Shown piece by piece: positions 30,621-39,318 of a stretch of DNA of 64,000 nucleotides. Position numbers and translations under genes: made by a program. The stretch is from positions 1 through 64,000 of the forward strand of contig JAQMWT010000278.1 of assembly GCA_029834535.1 (NCBI GenBank), written 5' to 3'. Positions within the stretch are counted from its first letter, which is position 1; every line of letters begins with the position of its first letter. The stretch is from Chrysophaeum taylorii. Lineage: Eukaryota; Sar; Pelagophyceae; Pelagomonadales; Pelagomonadaceae. A model generated the notes under the pieces. It worked only from the letters and a program-made list of their open reading frames with translations, was not told the origin of the DNA and did not search any database.

Positions 30621-31375
30621 GATCGTAAACGTGCTCTGACGACCAGCGAGCGTCCGCCATGTATCCGTGCGCGAAGCGTCCGATGCTCCAGCAGCAGCTG
30701 AAAGATTGAGGTGCCGCAAAGCTCGACTCGTTTCGTCATCTGACGATACAGCACCAAGTTCATCACGGATTGGCCGCTGTGCTTTATCCTCAACGACTCC
30801 TGCTTAAAATTAAGGCTGTCGGTCGAGAGTTTCGCAACGCGTGCGCGGAGGAACACTTCGGCATTTTCCCGAGGTGGTGAACAGCGAGCACCATCTGCCT
30901 TTTGCATGAGCGTCTGACGTGACGACCTATCCTTGGAAAACAAACAAACAGCTCTTAAGATGGCCGATAATCTCACAAAATCGCGACGTTTCGCTGGTCA
31001 AGCGACTCGCGAGATTCGGCATTCAACCCTTCACACATCGAGCAGATCCAACTTTGATTTGCGAGTACCACGGCCGTAGAAATGGTACGACGAGCAACTC
31101 GCAGAGGAGTGAGGAGCGAGCGACGTGCGGCGGCCGAGGATGCTGCCGTGAACGCTGCGAAAGCCGAGTTTTTTCGCGCTTCTTGAATTTATAAAGGTGA
31201 TGTAACCAGCAGCCCGGTTCGTTGCATCGGGTGCGGTTCAGAAGCCGCTGCGACCGCCGCTGTCTCCAACTTTGAGTTCACATAGCCTGCGTTCGCGGAG
31301 TCGTTTCAAATTTGCGGTAGTGGTATCATATGCACCCGGTGGCCAGACGACGGAACCTCAACGGATCATCATCAG
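30621..31375 (+). other. Intergenic between LINE and GH99 gene
   Basis: It has no clear gene. The minus-strand open frame at 30608-30976 could be an upstream remnant of the LINE, but it shows no motif. The last few hundred bases should hold the GH99 promoter. Confidence 0.4.
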
Positions 31376-32731
31376 ATGGGTCGCAGGTACTCCTCTCACA
31401 AAGAGCACCGTCGGCCTCGATCGACAGCCGTCGCGTGCGTTGGCAGTTTCTTTTGCCTTGGCGTCTTCATTGGGTCGAGGGAGCCGGCGGCAAGGAGTTC
31501 CGAGGGGTCTCCGAAGCGGCTTCGCGCCAAGTTCCCAAGCGACAAGTTCTCTAATCCGATGAAGAGGACGAAGGCAGCGACGACGATTGGGCCACAAAAA
31601 GAGAATCCGAATGAATCAGCGACGAGTGAAACGCTGGCCGAGACGATTGGGACGACGCTGCTACCGATTGAGAGGCCGTCGCGTCTGGTCCACGTCTTTT
31701 ATTACGCTTGGTACGAGAGTCGATCGAGCGACGGACGATGGATGCACTGGAATCACGAAAATCTCCCGCACTGGGACGCGAGAGTCAACGAGAGATACCC
31801 GCACTTCCGCCACGATCCGGACCTTGGCGACGTCGGTTCGACCTTCTACCCGCGTCTGGGAGCGTACAGCTCGCGCGACGCGGTCGTCATCGAAGACCAC
31901 ATGAAGCAGCTGGTCAAAGCGCGCGCGGGCACTCTGGTTCTCTCGTGGTTTGCCCCCGGGAGGGCCGATCCGCGGACCGAAAACGTTGACACCTTGGTGT
32001 TACCCTTGCTCGACGCGGCGCGTACACACGGCCTCGAACTCTGCTTGCATCTCGAACCGTACGAGGGTCGATCGGCCGCGAGCGCGCGCGCCGACGTCGA
32101 CTATGCCGTCCGCCGCTACGGAAGGCACCCGGCGTATCACAAGAGCGCCGCCCAAGGAGGACAGCCGGTATTCTACGCATATGACTCGTACCAAATCCCG
32201 GCCGACGAATGGGCGAAATCGTTTCCGACCAACGTCGGGGACAAGAATTGGTACGTCGTCGGTCTCGTCTTGCACGAAGGACATCTCGACGAGTACGTTA
32301 TCCGAGGTCCTTTTGATGCCGGGTACTCCTACTTTGGCGCCGAAGGCTTCACACAGGCTGCCTCGCCCTCGCGTTGGCGACGTTTTGTCGAGGAAGCCCG
32401 CGAGGCCGGCAAGGCGTTCGTCCCGTGCGTCGCGCCGGGGTACGACGACCTCCGAGTGCGACCCTGGAACGGGGCTAATTCGCGACCGCGCAACGCCGGT
32501 GCCTACTACGACACCATGTGGACCGCGGCCGTCGAATCAGGCGCGCGCGTCGTCGGCGTCACCTCATTTAACGAATGGCACGAGGGTACTCAAATTGAGG
32601 CGAGCGTGCCGTTTTCGTCCTCGCGCGACGGCGTTCCCCCCTACGAGGACTACGGGTCCCTCGGTCCCGAGTTTTACTTGGACAGGACGCGCCATTGGGT
32701 CGCCAACTTCGAGCAACGCGCAGGTCTATGA
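31376..32731 (+). CDS. MANEA: GH99 endo-alpha-1,2-mannosidase
   Basis: This 451-residue enzyme is predicted to cleave glucosylated mannose from N-glycans in the Golgi, as animal MANEA does. A single hydrophobic anchor (about 17-33) after a basic N-terminus gives type II topology, followed by a Ser/Thr/Lys stem (about 40-100). The catalytic domain starts with FYYAWYESRSSDGRWMHWNH (108-127), LPHW, DVGSTFYPRLGAYSS (152-166) and HMKQLVKARAGTLVLSW. It ends with the family hallmark SFNEWHEGTQIE (397-408), including the Glu pair thought to be catalytic. All core motifs are intact and length matches the family. It starts the block of secretory glycan genes. Bacterial and animal GH99 are similar, so the exact linkage specificity is inference. 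Confidence 0.92.
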   Translation: MGRRYSSHKEHRRPRSTAVACVGSFFCLGVFIGSREPAARSSEGSPKRLRAKFPSDKFSNPMKRTKAATTIGPQKENPNESATSETLAETIGTTLLPIERPSRLVHVFYYAWYESRSSDGRWMHWNHENLPHWDARVNERYPHFRHDPDLGDVGSTFYPRLGAYSSRDAVVIEDHMKQLVKARAGTLVLSWFAPGRADPRTENVDTLVLPLLDAARTHGLELCLHLEPYEGRSAASARADVDYAVRRYGRHPAYHKSAAQGGQPVFYAYDSYQIPADEWAKSFPTNVGDKNWYVVGLVLHEGHLDEYVIRGPFDAGYSYFGAEGFTQAASPSRWRRFVEEAREAGKAFVPCVAPGYDDLRVRPWNGANSRPRNAGAYYDTMWTAAVESGARVVGVTSFNEWHEGTQIEASVPFSSSRDGVPPYEDYGSLGPEFYLDRTRHWVANFEQRAGL

Positions 32732-32767
32732 ACTAGGCGTAGTAGTAATAGAGCTCGTCCGCCGGAT

Positions 32768-33814
32768 TCAGGTTGCCCCCCCTTCTTCTCTTCTTTTTTG
32801 GTGGTCGCGGTGGAGCGAGCAGCCGCAGTCGATTTCCGGGTCCCCGCCCCAGTCCTCGTCGACGGCCAATGCTAGGCGGTGGCGGAAAATGTCGGTGGCG
32901 ATGTCGTAGGCGTCGTAGTCACCGATGTGCGAGGCGGCGAATCGCGCTCGATCGTCGTCGTCGAAGTCAAAAGCGCACTTGGGATCGTCGTCGGCGACGT
33001 TCCTGCGCTCGAGGGTACGATCGGCGCAGCAAAAGTCACAGATAACGGAGTGCGTCACGCCAGTGCCTCCAACGAAACTGCGCGCAAACAGGCACAACGA
33101 CGCGTCGAACTCCTCGACCACGCCGATGAACCCAAAGGACGCGATACGGCGACGCGCCGCATAAATTTTGGCGCCGCGCATCGTTTCGTTCGAAGACCGG
33201 TCGTCGTGCCAGTCGCGCTTCGGTAACAAGTGGGACTCGATGGTGTTTTCGAAGAGCACGGCCTTGCGCGGCACGTTGCCCGCAGCGTCGCGCACGTGGT
33301 AGAGCACGTTCGGGTTGCCGTGACGACGACAGTTGTACTTCATGTCCGACATCATGCGGTCCCAGGGATCGCGCACGAACGTGAACTTGATCGTGTCGGC
33401 TTGCCACGGCAGGAGATCGTAGGCGCCCAACTCGTCGTTCGACGATGCGTACGACGGCGGCTCGCCCGCGAATGCCTCGCGCACCTTGTCGACGCCTACG
33501 TCCGTCCGCACGTCGATCTGGCGCATCAGACATGTCGGTTTCTTCCCTGCCCCGAATGACCAGGTCTTTGGACATCGCCTCGCCGTCCTATTCTCGCCGA
33601 AGATGACCCGCGGCAAAAGCTGCTCGAGGGTCATTCCGCCACACTTGTGGATGTGAACGTGCAGGAAGAGCGTCGATTGAGGTAATGCGAACCATCGCCG
33701 CCGCGCCTCGACCGCTTCGGACGTCGCGTTCACGGCGACAGGGAGACCGAGGCGATCCAGGTAGAACGCCCACGTCGCCGACACCTTCAAGCTCGCCGCC
33801 ACCATGCATCTCAT
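32768..33814 (-). CDS. Golgi-type sulfotransferase (Sulfotransfer_2-like)
   Basis: This 348-residue protein transfers sulfate from PAPS, probably to a sugar. The 5'-phosphosulfate loop is HIHKCGGMTL (54-63) and the 3'-phosphate-binding element is FVRDPWDRMMSDM (146-158). A later FGFIGVVEEFDASL is also a family landmark. Ten or more Cys suggest a lumenal protein. The N-terminus (1-30) is moderately hydrophobic and may act as an anchor. The start was placed at the ATG at 33814; upstream in-frame codons include a GTG start and read through a GCTT tetranucleotide run, giving a HQASKQ repeat that does not look native. A divergent sulfotransferase gene begins 66 bp upstream. Confidence 0.85.
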   Translation of the reverse strand: MRCMVAASLKVSATWAFYLDRLGLPVAVNATSEAVEARRRWFALPQSTLFLHVHIHKCGGMTLEQLLPRVIFGENRTARRCPKTWSFGAGKKPTCLMRQIDVRTDVGVDKVREAFAGEPPSYASSNDELGAYDLLPWQADTIKFTFVRDPWDRMMSDMKYNCRRHGNPNVLYHVRDAAGNVPRKAVLFENTIESHLLPKRDWHDDRSSNETMRGAKIYAARRRIASFGFIGVVEEFDASLCLFARSFVGGTGVTHSVICDFCCADRTLERRNVADDDPKCAFDFDDDDRARFAASHIGDYDAYDIATDIFRHRLALAVDEDWGGDPEIDCGCSLHRDHQKRREEGGAT

Positions 33815-33880
33815 CGCGCTTGCTTGCTTGCTTGCTTGATGCCACGTGGCAAGTCTGTGAATATCGTTGAACAAAGTAAA
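33815..33880. promoter_or_regulatory. 66-bp divergent promoter region between two sulfotransferase genes
   Basis: The two predicted ATGs face away from each other across 66 bp, which include a (GCTT)n run at about 33819-33837. Both transcripts must start within or beyond this gap, so shared control is likely. No TATA-like box was identified. If the plus-strand gene uses the ATG at 33839, the gap is only 24 bp. Confidence 0.45.
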
Positions 33881-34949
33881 ATGGCACCACTGCGGGTGAC
33901 GATGGCCGTCGCCACCGCGTGGGCCACTTTTCCTCCAAAGTACCCGAGTAGCGCGGTCGCACACCCCGCGCTTCGGTGGCCGTTGCAAATCAAAAACCAC
34001 TCGTCAATATACTTCGCCCATATCCCAAAAACTGGTGAGAGAGAAGGAACGAGACCTCATCGCCCCCCGTCAGGCGGGACGTCGCTTACGAAGCGCCTCA
34101 AGGAGATGGCATCACGGATGTCGTTGACGTTGAAATCTCGAGAGCGCTGCGAACCGATCGGCACGCCGTCGCTACTCGTCACGCAGTTGCGAATCCCGAG
34201 GGATCACGTCGTTTCTCAGTATGAACATTGCCGCGACGCCAGGACCCCGGTGAGTGCGCGATGTACAGCGACGTCACTTGTCCGCGCAGAGACGGACAGC
34301 GAAGGAGAATGCGTCCGGCCACGAATTTCCGGTTGGCAACGCGCCCGTCGAGGGTCTCGCCACCTGGCTCCGTCACGGCTTTGGCACGCAAGACGACCTT
34401 CACTTCGAACCATTTTACGGCTGCTACAACCCAAACAACTTGCAGACACTGTTCTTGACTAACGAAAAACAAATTCAAAGCAAGGAAAGCCGGCGCGTCG
34501 ACGGCGCCATCGGCGCGCTCGAGAGGTTCGATTTCGTCAGCACCCTCGAGCTATACCCCGAGGCACTCTGCGTCTTCGAGTACGCGCTGACCTCCACCCT
34601 CCCCCGGGAGTGCACGTGTCACGGCGACCAATCGGCCTACGCATCGACAGTCCCCGCGGCAAACAGAGCAGTCGTCGAGTTATCCGTCGACGACGCGCCT
34701 CCCGAAACAATCGCGCGCATCGACGAGCTGACGCGCGACGACGTCGCCGTCTACCTCGTCGCATTGGGTCGTATTTTGGAAGCCATCCGAGTCGTCGAGC
34801 TCCAGACAGGGCTCAAGGTGACCTGCAACGACCGACACTCGGCACTGGTTACTAGGCTTTTCGCGCATATCCCCAATTTTCCAAAATACCTCGACTCTTC
34901 TCGTTTTTCGCACCTTAATGGCCTCCTCTGGCCACTCGCCTCTTATTAG
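33881..34949 (+). CDS. Sulfotransferase with two ultra-short introns
   Basis: Exons are 33881-34034, 34074-34249 and 34290-34949, giving 329 residues. Splicing the first intron creates HIPKTGGTSL (47-56), a textbook 5'-phosphosulfate loop for PAPS; the second restores the frame after IPRDHVVSQYEHC, the 3'-phosphate-binding region. The C-terminal part includes GLATWLRHGFG, a YGCYNPN motif and PECT-type Cys residues. A short hydrophobic stretch after MAPLRVT may be a signal peptide. Alternative ATGs exist at 33839 and 33902. Introns obey GT-AG with GTGAGA and GTGAGT donors. The enzyme is likely Golgi-resident; its acceptor is unknown. It diverges from a second, only distantly similar sulfotransferase, so the pair is not a recent tandem duplication. 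Confidence 0.85.
34035..34073 (+). other. 39-nt GT-AG intron inside the PAPS-loop codons
   Basis: Donor GTGAGAGAG, acceptor CCCGTCAG. Because 39 is a multiple of three and contains no in-frame stop, an unspliced transcript would stay open but gain 13 residues within the sulfate-donor loop. Splicing gives KTGGTSL, the motif expected from the family. Confidence 0.85.
34250..34289 (+). other. 40-nt GT-AG intron
   Basis: Donor GTGAGTGCG, acceptor CCGCGCAG, phase 0. Removal joins the frames before and after; without it the reading frame is lost. Confidence 0.85.
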
Positions 34950-35139
34950 GCGAAGCGCATGCTTCGCACGGTTTGGGCTCCCCCCATACTATAATATTGA
35001 TCCCTCCCGAAAAAAATAAAAGAAAGGTCGTCCCTAATCTCATAACTCCCCCCAGAACTTCCGACAGTGTAACTACTGGTTCCTGTATACTAGTCTAACG
35101 ATTGGATGGTGTTGCGTGGCCGTTAAATACACGCCGGCA

Positions 35140-36306
35140 ATGCTGGTCTTCTTCTTCTTCTTCTTCTTGTTACGACTGGGGGTCGAGTCGACGGAATGCG
35201 GGTCCGACTGCGACGTGCTGATACACAAGGTTTTGATCGGGCGGGACGGCGACGACACCGACGAATACAGAGAGGCGTTAGCGCTGATGAACGAGACGAG
35301 CGCTTCGTACACAAGGCGAATGGAGCCGGTGTGCAATGTGCGGGTGCGAATTTGGGGCTACGATGAGTCGCGCGCGCTCGTCGCGCGAAGGGACCCAGAA
35401 ATGGCGTCGATGCTCGATCGTATCAATCGTCGGACGTACGCGGCGCTCGTCGCCGACGTGGTAAGAGTGGCCATCGTCTACGAGCACGGCGGGTGGTACC
35501 AGGATGCTTCTTACGAGTTCTCAGACCCGCGTCTGTTCTGCAACATTGTCAAACTCTACGACCTCGTGGATGGCGTCTTCAAGACGCACGGCGACCCTCT
35601 CGCGTTCGAGGCTTTGGTCGCACAAAACACTACCGAAAGGCGCTGCGGCGTCGCGCCGGCGGAGCATTGTATCGGGACTTTGGAAGGGCCGTGCGACAAG
35701 CCACACACTCTCGAACGGTGCCAACTCGACAGCTCTTGCGTCGGCTTGTGGCGTATCCCGGGCTTGAGGTCGTGGCCGAAACCGGTTTGCGCTTTGCTCG
35801 TGTGCGCGGACCTATTCCCGGCACGAAACTCGTCGTGCCCAGTGCTCTACAAAAACGAGCCCGTGCCCGACGGCCTGGATTTACACGAGGCGAGCAGACT
35901 GGTCAACAACAACTTCGCTGTCAAAAGGCCCTACAGCAAGACGTTGGCCGACGCCATGCGTCTCATCAAAGAACGAATAGCGGAATCCCTCAGCCGCTTC
36001 GACAACGATGGCCGTCTTCGAGGGAACCACAAGAACGAATGTGCGAACACCTTGCACTACTGCGGCACTGGTGGCTTGAGCGACGCCGTTCTGGCCGCCG
36101 CTTATAACCCGTCTCCTTCCGTTCATCGCGGCATCGCGCTCCACTTAAGCACCACGCACGACGAGAGGCTCGTCTTCGCCACCTGGCATGGCGTCCACAG
36201 GGTCCCCTCGGTATATCACAGCTACAACGACTTCCAAAACGGATCGAGCCCCTACGCGCATTGGTACAAGGCCGAAAACCAGCCGCTCTTTTTGACCCGC
36301 CCTTGA
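35140..36306 (+). CDS. GT32-like (DXD sugar-binding family) glycosyltransferase homologue
   Basis: This 388-residue secreted or Golgi protein starts with a six-Phe signal peptide (MLVFFFFFFLLRLG) encoded by a TTC repeat. The block ADVVRVAIVYEHGGWYQDASYE (105-126, shown in part) matches the GT32/Och1-type segment in which a helix with Asp-Arg leads to Leu-Tyr-x-x-Gly-Gly. Here the usual DXD metal site after GG is replaced by YQDAS, so catalysis is uncertain. The remainder is Cys-rich (about 14 Cys), as expected for a lumenal protein. The final HGVHRVPSVYHSY segment holds His residues often seen in this family. The start is the ATG at 35140; the upstream in-frame GTG was rejected. It lies downstream of two sulfotransferases. 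Confidence 0.68.
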   Translation: MLVFFFFFFLLRLGVESTECGSDCDVLIHKVLIGRDGDDTDEYREALALMNETSASYTRRMEPVCNVRVRIWGYDESRALVARRDPEMASMLDRINRRTYAALVADVVRVAIVYEHGGWYQDASYEFSDPRLFCNIVKLYDLVDGVFKTHGDPLAFEALVAQNTTERRCGVAPAEHCIGTLEGPCDKPHTLERCQLDSSCVGLWRIPGLRSWPKPVCALLVCADLFPARNSSCPVLYKNEPVPDGLDLHEASRLVNNNFAVKRPYSKTLADAMRLIKERIAESLSRFDNDGRLRGNHKNECANTLHYCGTGGLSDAVLAAAYNPSPSVHRGIALHLSTTHDERLVFATWHGVHRVPSVYHSYNDFQNGSSPYAHWYKAENQPLFLTRP

Positions 36307-37230
36307 CGAGCTTCGCTTCGTTTCCAACCAAAGGGACCGATCCGCGAGTCTTGTTGTTGTTGTTGTTGTTGTTGAGTCGCGTGGTGTTCAACTTATACGA
36401 ATTCTGTGGCACGCAGTTCTCGACGACGAGTAGTGCTGGAATTAAAGAATTAGTAGTAGTTGTTCGTTCATTTTTGAAGAAGTGCGCTTGTCAGCTTACA
36501 ACGTTTGCCGATGATGTGCAAGTCTAAGGGGGGCGTGCTCGTCCCTCACTGCACACCTCGCGTGAAATATGCGCATTCGGCCGCAGTTTTTTTTTTTTTT
36601 TCGCTGGAAAAGCGGCATCAACCATCAATTTCGACGACGACGACGACGACGACATAGTAGGCGCTTTGCGGAGAGATGACGACAAAGCTCCGGGGGGATC
36701 ACCGCGGCAAAATAATCGCTCGAGTTTAGTTTTATATCAGCGATGCACGCGTCCACGCGTCGCGCGGACTCCCTGAATGAATGAATGAATGAATGAAAGA
36801 ATGAATGAGTAAAGTCGAGCACATCCCGCCTTGCTCGACTGCAAGTAAAAAGACAGTTTTCCCGATTCGGTCGATTTCGGCGAACACAAACCCGTCTCAC
36901 GGAGGCAGAAAAAAAAAACCGCGTGAGTGATTCGAAGGCTAGCCGGTACAGCACCTACGCCAAGAGGTGTGACAACGCATGTCGAGGCATCTGACCTCTT
37001 CGAAGGGGTCGCGGGCGACTTGGATGGATGGAACCGAGGGCCTCTTTTTGCGGCGATCGAAGTGTCTCTACTAGCCGACGACGACGACGACGTCACATGA
37101 CGCGGTTTTCGAATTGCGGAAAACAAGGGTAAAGATCATCTTCTGGCGTCGTCGGTATGTATCTTTATTCCCCGTGCGTACAGACAGACAGAGACAGACA
37201 GTCCCGGGGCTTGTTTTTTATTGCTGCGAA
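36307..37230 (+). other. Intergenic with tetranucleotide and triplet repeats
   Basis: It holds a (TTG)n run (about 36352-36375), a CGA run near 36638-36652, a (GAAT)n run (about 36775-36808) and short GACA units near 37185. No gene recognised. The region must contain the promoter of the RBR gene. Confidence 0.5.
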
Positions 37231-39014
37231 ATGAGCTCCTCCTCCTCTCTGGAGGCCGCCGACGGTGGAAAGGATAATAATGCTTGGGAGTGGCTCGCGC
37301 GATCCGCTGCGTGGCACCACCTGGTCCGGCTCCCGAACGGTGGGTGAAGCGAGGGTATTTATTCGAGATGATTGCGTCGTCCTCCTCGGTAGGCGTGTGC
37401 TGCGGGCTGTGCGGACTCGTGACGTCGACGGAGAAAGATGAGGAGGGCGAGTTCGACGCCGAGCTGTCGTCGCGCGTGTGGTCGGAGATGGAGGAGCACG
37501 TGCGTCGCGAGCACTGCGCGGCATGCGTGTCGTGCGGTGCCGTCGCCGGGGGCCTGGTGGAGGTGGCGACGGGGGAAATCGCGTCTTGGATACGTCGGTC
37601 GAGGACGCGCAGCCCGCTCCATGCCCTTCGTGCCCACCGGCGCGAGCAGGCGCGGACGGCCGAGCGGGCGCGAAGGGCGGCGGCGAGCGAGGCCCCGCGG
37701 CCCTGGCCCGAGGATTTGTTCTACCGGTACGGGCTCGTCGCCGAGGGCTCGCGGCGCGCCGACGAGTCGCCCGCGCCGCCGATGATGCAGCAGCGGCGGC
37801 GGCGGCGGTGCGGGCACGCGGTGTGCGTGGGGTGCGCCGTGGCGACGGCCCAGGCGGCGCGCGGAGGAAAGGCCTCGTGTCCCGCAGCGGGGTGCGAGGC
37901 GTACGTCGACGCGCGCGCGCTCGCGGTCTTCTTGCCTCGCGAGAACGCGGACGCGAGCTTCACCTGCGTCGCCTGCGGGGACCCGCGACCCGAGAGGGAC
38001 CGGGTCTCGCTCCACGACCCCGACCCCGAACGCTACGCCTTCCAGAGGCAGCGACGCGACCTCTTGGACTTGTATCCGGCGAATTTCGAAGTTTCGCGCG
38101 CCCTTCCGCTCTCGCTCCTTCGCGCCGAGGACCCGCCGCGCCTCGTCGCCCTCGCCGAGGGCGCCAAGCGCCCGGCCTCCCCGCTCAGCGACGAGGACGA
38201 CCACCACATCGTAGGGGGAGAATTCGGAACGGGACGCCACAAGCGCCGCCGTCACCAGACGCCCGACGCCGTTCCCGAGGCGTGCGAGCTCTGCGCTCCG
38301 TGCGCCGAGCGCTGGCTCTCGATCCAGGCGCGCGACGGCGTCGCCTACGTCCGGTGCCCGACCCCTCGCTGTCGCGCACCCCTATCCCGCGAGACCCTCG
38401 AGCTCCTCCTCACGCCCGAGGCCTACCAAGCCCACCTCAAGCGCGCGCGTCGTAGCTTCGAGTCTCGCCTCCGCCAACTCCAGACCTCGGCGCGTTCCAC
38501 CTCCTTCCGCGCCGCCGAGACGGCCACCGACGACGCCAAACAGGCTCTCTCGAAGACGACTACTACCTCCGCCGCCGACGACGACGGCACGCTCGCCTTC
38601 TTGCGTTGGGCCGGCGACGCGACGCGCGCTTGTCCCGAGTGCCACGTCATCATCTATCGCTCCGAGGGCTGCGCCCACATGTCCTGCAGCTGCGGGGCCG
38701 AGTTCAACTGGGACCGCGCGGAGCGGATCGTCGACCCTCCCGACGCCCCCGCGCCCCCCAAACCCCCCGCCCTCCCCCGCGACCTACCCGACTCCCCGGC
38801 CGACCTCCGCCAGGCCCTCCTCGTCGAAAGGGCCCGCTCGACCGCGCTCCAGAACGAGCTCGACCGCATGCGCCGCCGCGTCGTCTCCGCGCGGGCTCAT
38901 CCCCCGCCGCAGAGGCCCCCGCCCCAGAGGCCCCCGCCCCGCCGGCTCGACTACGCCCTGGCGCCGACACAACCCGACGACGCCGCCTCTGCCGCCGCCG
39001 CCCCCCCCCCCTAA
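37231..39014 (+). CDS. Atypical RBR (RING-between-RING) E3 ubiquitin ligase
   Basis: Exons 37231-37339 and 37393-39014 give 576 residues. After a Ser-rich N-terminus, the spliced frame reads into GVCCGLCG, the first Cys pairs of a zinc region ending in EHCAACVSC (about 37-90). A second Cys/His set (CGHAVCVGC, SCPAAGC) follows at about 180-210, and a third (CELCAPC, CPTPRC) near 335-370. RING2 lies at 448-477: CPECHVII, then EGCAHMSC, with Cys463 in the position of the catalytic Cys of RBR ligases. Spacing between modules is longer than in human HHARI-type proteins, and long Arg/Ala-rich linkers separate them. A Pro-rich C-terminal tail ends the protein. The role would be ubiquitin transfer through a Cys thioester. 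Confidence 0.72.
37340..37392 (+). other. 53-nt GT-AG intron in the RBR gene
   Basis: Donor GTGGGTGAAG, acceptor CTCCTCGGTAG, phase 1. Removal joins LVRLPN to GVCCGLCG. An alternative start at the ATG at 37368, inside the intron, would give a shorter protein without exon 1, so RNA evidence is needed to choose. Confidence 0.6.
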
Positions 39015-39015
39015 G

Positions 39016-39057
39016 GCAACAAACAAACAAACAAACAAACAAACAAACAAACAAACA
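39016..39057. repeat. (CAAA)n microsatellite in the RBR 3' region
   Basis: About ten CAAA units begin immediately after the stop codon of the RBR gene. Confidence 0.95.
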
Positions 39058-39318
39058 ATGTGTGCTCTTATTCCTCGTTTATCCTCGCTACCACACATTG
39101 CTCTTCTACGTTTCTTGGAGGCGCTTTCGTCGCCTGTCACCTCCACCCACGCCACGCCACGAGGCGTCTGTCTCTCTCGGTCTTGACGAGAGGCTTTTTA
39201 TTGACTACTACTATTCGTATTCGTATATTACTACTCCTACTACTTATACTACGAATACACAGGAAAGAAGGAAAAAAGCGTTGATTCATCAATCAAGAGA
39301 AGACGTAGTAATTAAGGA

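Noticed and set aside
32768-34000. Sulfotransferase start at GTG 34000
   Set aside because: The extension reads through a GCTT repeat and into the divergent gene; the ATG at 33814 is in frame.
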